This document shows, one piece after another, positions 62,778 to 64,000 of a stretch of DNA of 64,000 nt (positions within the stretch are counted from its first letter, which is position 1; every line of letters starts with the position of its first letter). Under the pieces are notes generated by a model. It was not told where the DNA came from. It saw only the letters and a list, made by a program, of their open reading frames with translations, and searched no databases. Origin of the DNA: Micromonospora echinofusca (GTDB lineage: Bacteria; Actinomycetota; Actinomycetes; Mycobacteriales; Micromonosporaceae); assembly GCF_900091445.1 (NCBI RefSeq), contig NZ_LT607733.1:2372501-2436500 (forward strand), in the 5' to 3' direction. The translations under genes and the position numbers were made by a program.

Positions 62778-63272
62778 TCAGCCCCGGCGCGCGGTGCGGC
62801 CCTTCAGGTGGCGGCCCAACTCCCGGGCGATCTCCCGCTCGGCGTCCCGCTCGGCGAGCGCCTGCCGCTTGTCGTACGACTTGCGGCCCTTGGCCAGGGC
62901 CAGCTCGACCTTCGCCCAGCCGCCCGAGAAGTACATCGACAGGGGCACCAGGGTCAGGCCACCCTCGCGGGTCCGCTCCAGGATGCGGGCTATCTCCACC
63001 CGGCGCAGCAGCAGCTTGCGGGTGCGCCGGGGCGCGTGGTTCGTCCAGCTGCCGAAGCCGTACTCGGCGATGTGCAGACCGTAGAGCATCAGCTCGCCGT
63101 CGCGTTCCTGGGCGAACGCGTCGACCAGCGACGCCCGGCCCTCGCGCAGCGACTTGACCTCCGTGCCGGCCAGCACGATGCCCGCCTCGTAGGTCTTGAG
63201 GACGGTGTAGTCGTGCCGCGCCTTCTTGTTGGAGGCGATCAGCCTGCGCTCGGTCTGCCGGGCCGCGTTCAC
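62778..63272 (-). CDS. smpB: SsrA-binding protein SmpB
   Basis: A 164-residue SmpB, which delivers tmRNA to stalled ribosomes. Typical N-terminus [20 protein letters not shown], core [18 protein letters not shown] and C-terminal tail [20 protein letters not shown], which enters the decoding site. GTG 63272 start. The tmRNA gene, sometimes adjacent, was not found here. Confidence 0.95.
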   Translation of the reverse strand: MNAARQTERRLIASNKKARHDYTVLKTYEAGIVLAGTEVKSLREGRASLVDAFAQERDGELMLYGLHIAEYGFGSWTNHAPRRTRKLLLRRVEIARILERTREGGLTLVPLSMYFSGGWAKVELALAKGRKSYDKRQALAERDAEREIARELGRHLKGRTARRG

Positions 63273-63433
63273 CCGGTCGAGGATATCGCCTCACGGCCGG
63301 TTCCTCCCCGCGCCGCCGCCGCTCCCGGCGGGCGTGCGGTGCGCGGTCCGTCCCTCCCGCGTCGCCGCCGCAGGAGGGACGCCGTGGCCGAATCCGATGG
63401 CGCCGGCCGGGCCCGGCGGGGGAGACTCCGCCA

Positions 63434-63973
63434 ATGGATCATCGGGCGATGGTGCGGCTGAGCAAGCGGATGTCCCTGGCGTTGCGGCACGAGCCCGCCC
63501 GCTTCGGCCTCGCGCCCGACCGGGCGGGCTGGGTGCCTGTCGACGACCTGCTCGCCGCGCTGCGGATCGACCGCGTGGACCTGGACGCCGTGGTGGCCGG
63601 CAACGACAAGCAGCGCTTCGCCGTGGAACGCGGTGCCGACGGCGCCGAGCGGATCCGCGCCAACCAGGGGCACTCGATCCCGGTCGACCTGGGCCTGACG
63701 CCCAGCGCACCGCCGGCGCGGCTCTACCACGGCACCAGCCGCGTCGCGCTCGACTCGATCCGCGCCACCGGCCTGCACCGGGCCGGCCGGCACCACGTCC
63801 ACCTGTCGCCGGACGTGGCGACGGCCCGGCGGGTGGGTGCCCGCCGGGCGGGCGAGCTGGTGGTGCTGACCGTGGACGCGGCGGCGATGGCCCGCGACGG
63901 GCACGCCTTCTACCGCAGCGCCAACGGCGTCTGGCTCACCGACGCGGTGCCCGCCCGCTACCTGGCGGACTGA
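63434..63973 (+). CDS. kptA: RNA 2'-phosphotransferase (KptA/Tpt1 family)
   Basis: A 179-residue Tpt1-like enzyme. N-terminal winged-helix part RLSKRMSLALRHEPARFGLA, then the NAD-dependent transferase signatures GHSIPVDL, LYHGTSR, HHVHLSPDVATA and the C-terminal FYRSANGVWLTDAVP. The family transfers a splice-junction 2'-phosphate to NAD, giving ADP-ribose cyclic phosphate. The natural substrate in bacteria is unclear. Start ATG 63434 or 63449. Confidence 0.9.
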   Translation: MDHRAMVRLSKRMSLALRHEPARFGLAPDRAGWVPVDDLLAALRIDRVDLDAVVAGNDKQRFAVERGADGAERIRANQGHSIPVDLGLTPSAPPARLYHGTSRVALDSIRATGLHRAGRHHVHLSPDVATARRVGARRAGELVVLTVDAAAMARDGHAFYRSANGVWLTDAVPARYLAD

Positions 63974-64000
63974 GCGGCCCGGCTCAGCCCGCGCGTCGGG

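Noticed and set aside
62691..63157. Plus-strand frame starting MTVRRAVRTHRDD behind GAGGGAGG
   Set aside because: Attractive ribosome binding site and Zur-like palindrome upstream, but most of the frame lies antisense to smpB and turns Pro/Arg/Ser-rich; kept only as a remark.
62652..63433. tmRNA (ssrA) next to smpB
   Set aside because: No tRNA-Ala-like ends or tag-coding frame ending in ALAA was seen in the flanking DNA.

Overview
The window is about 64 kb of very GC-rich DNA with dense, often overlapping genes, many GTG starts and strong third-position G/C bias. A mycothiol-dependent enzyme family, DmdR1/IdeR-type iron control, ECF42 sigma factors and a poly-HAMP hybrid kinase all point to an actinomycete. 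The gene content and one intergenic repeat resemble Micromonospora or a close relative; this genus call is an inference.

Layout. 1-1.9 kb: the 3' part of a 23S rRNA, a 5S rRNA and a strong terminator. 2-8.2 kb: DNA repair (spore photoproduct lyase-like radical SAM protein, Fpg/Nei glycosylase), a small stress cluster (BON, zinc-ribbon STAS, membrane protein), and a response regulator-kinase-GerMN lipoprotein operon. 8.3-16.5 kb: a sulfatase/CDP-alcohol phosphotransferase pair divergent from a seven-gene operon. That operon encodes an MDR dehydrogenase, a degenerate pyruvoyl-tetrahydropterin synthase homologue, a glycosyltransferase, a methyltransferase, a polytopic membrane protein, GTP cyclohydrolase II and a RibD-type reductase. 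It looks like an uncharacterised pyrimidine/pterin pathway and is the most interesting metabolic locus here. 16.5-22.5 kb: a FUSC membrane protein and a soluble hybrid kinase with about 15 HAMP units. 22.5-28.1 kb: a siderophore-iron uptake locus with a clear iron box.

28.2-35.5 kb is an accessory patch. It holds a RusA-like fragment, two separate ECF42 sigma/DGPF modules, a mycothiol-dependent enzyme, a frameshifted IS5-type transposase and an HNH protein. 35.7-38.8 kb: a flavin oxidoreductase and a mannosyltransferase-type membrane protein. 38.8-41.9 kb: an XRE regulator, an ImmA/IrrE metallopeptidase and a MAB_1171c-type membrane protein, with an operator-like cluster of repeats upstream of the XRE gene. 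42.2-46.8 kb: a LacI-controlled sugar catabolic operon with two operator-like sites. 47-50 kb: a GlcD/GlcF-type oxidase pair. 50-53.5 kb: a PadR-ABC-FtsX export operon.

54-64 kb: a secreted CBM2-GH18 chitinase, an orphan Phd-like protein, a molybdate transport operon with its own TOBE regulator, and a solute-binding protein with a translationally overlapping membrane partner. It ends with an SCO5389-family protein behind a Zur-like palindrome, SmpB and a KptA RNA 2'-phosphotransferase. Convergent gene pairs are usually separated by long perfect GC-rich hairpins without U-tracts. No tRNA, CRISPR array or complete mobile element was seen.
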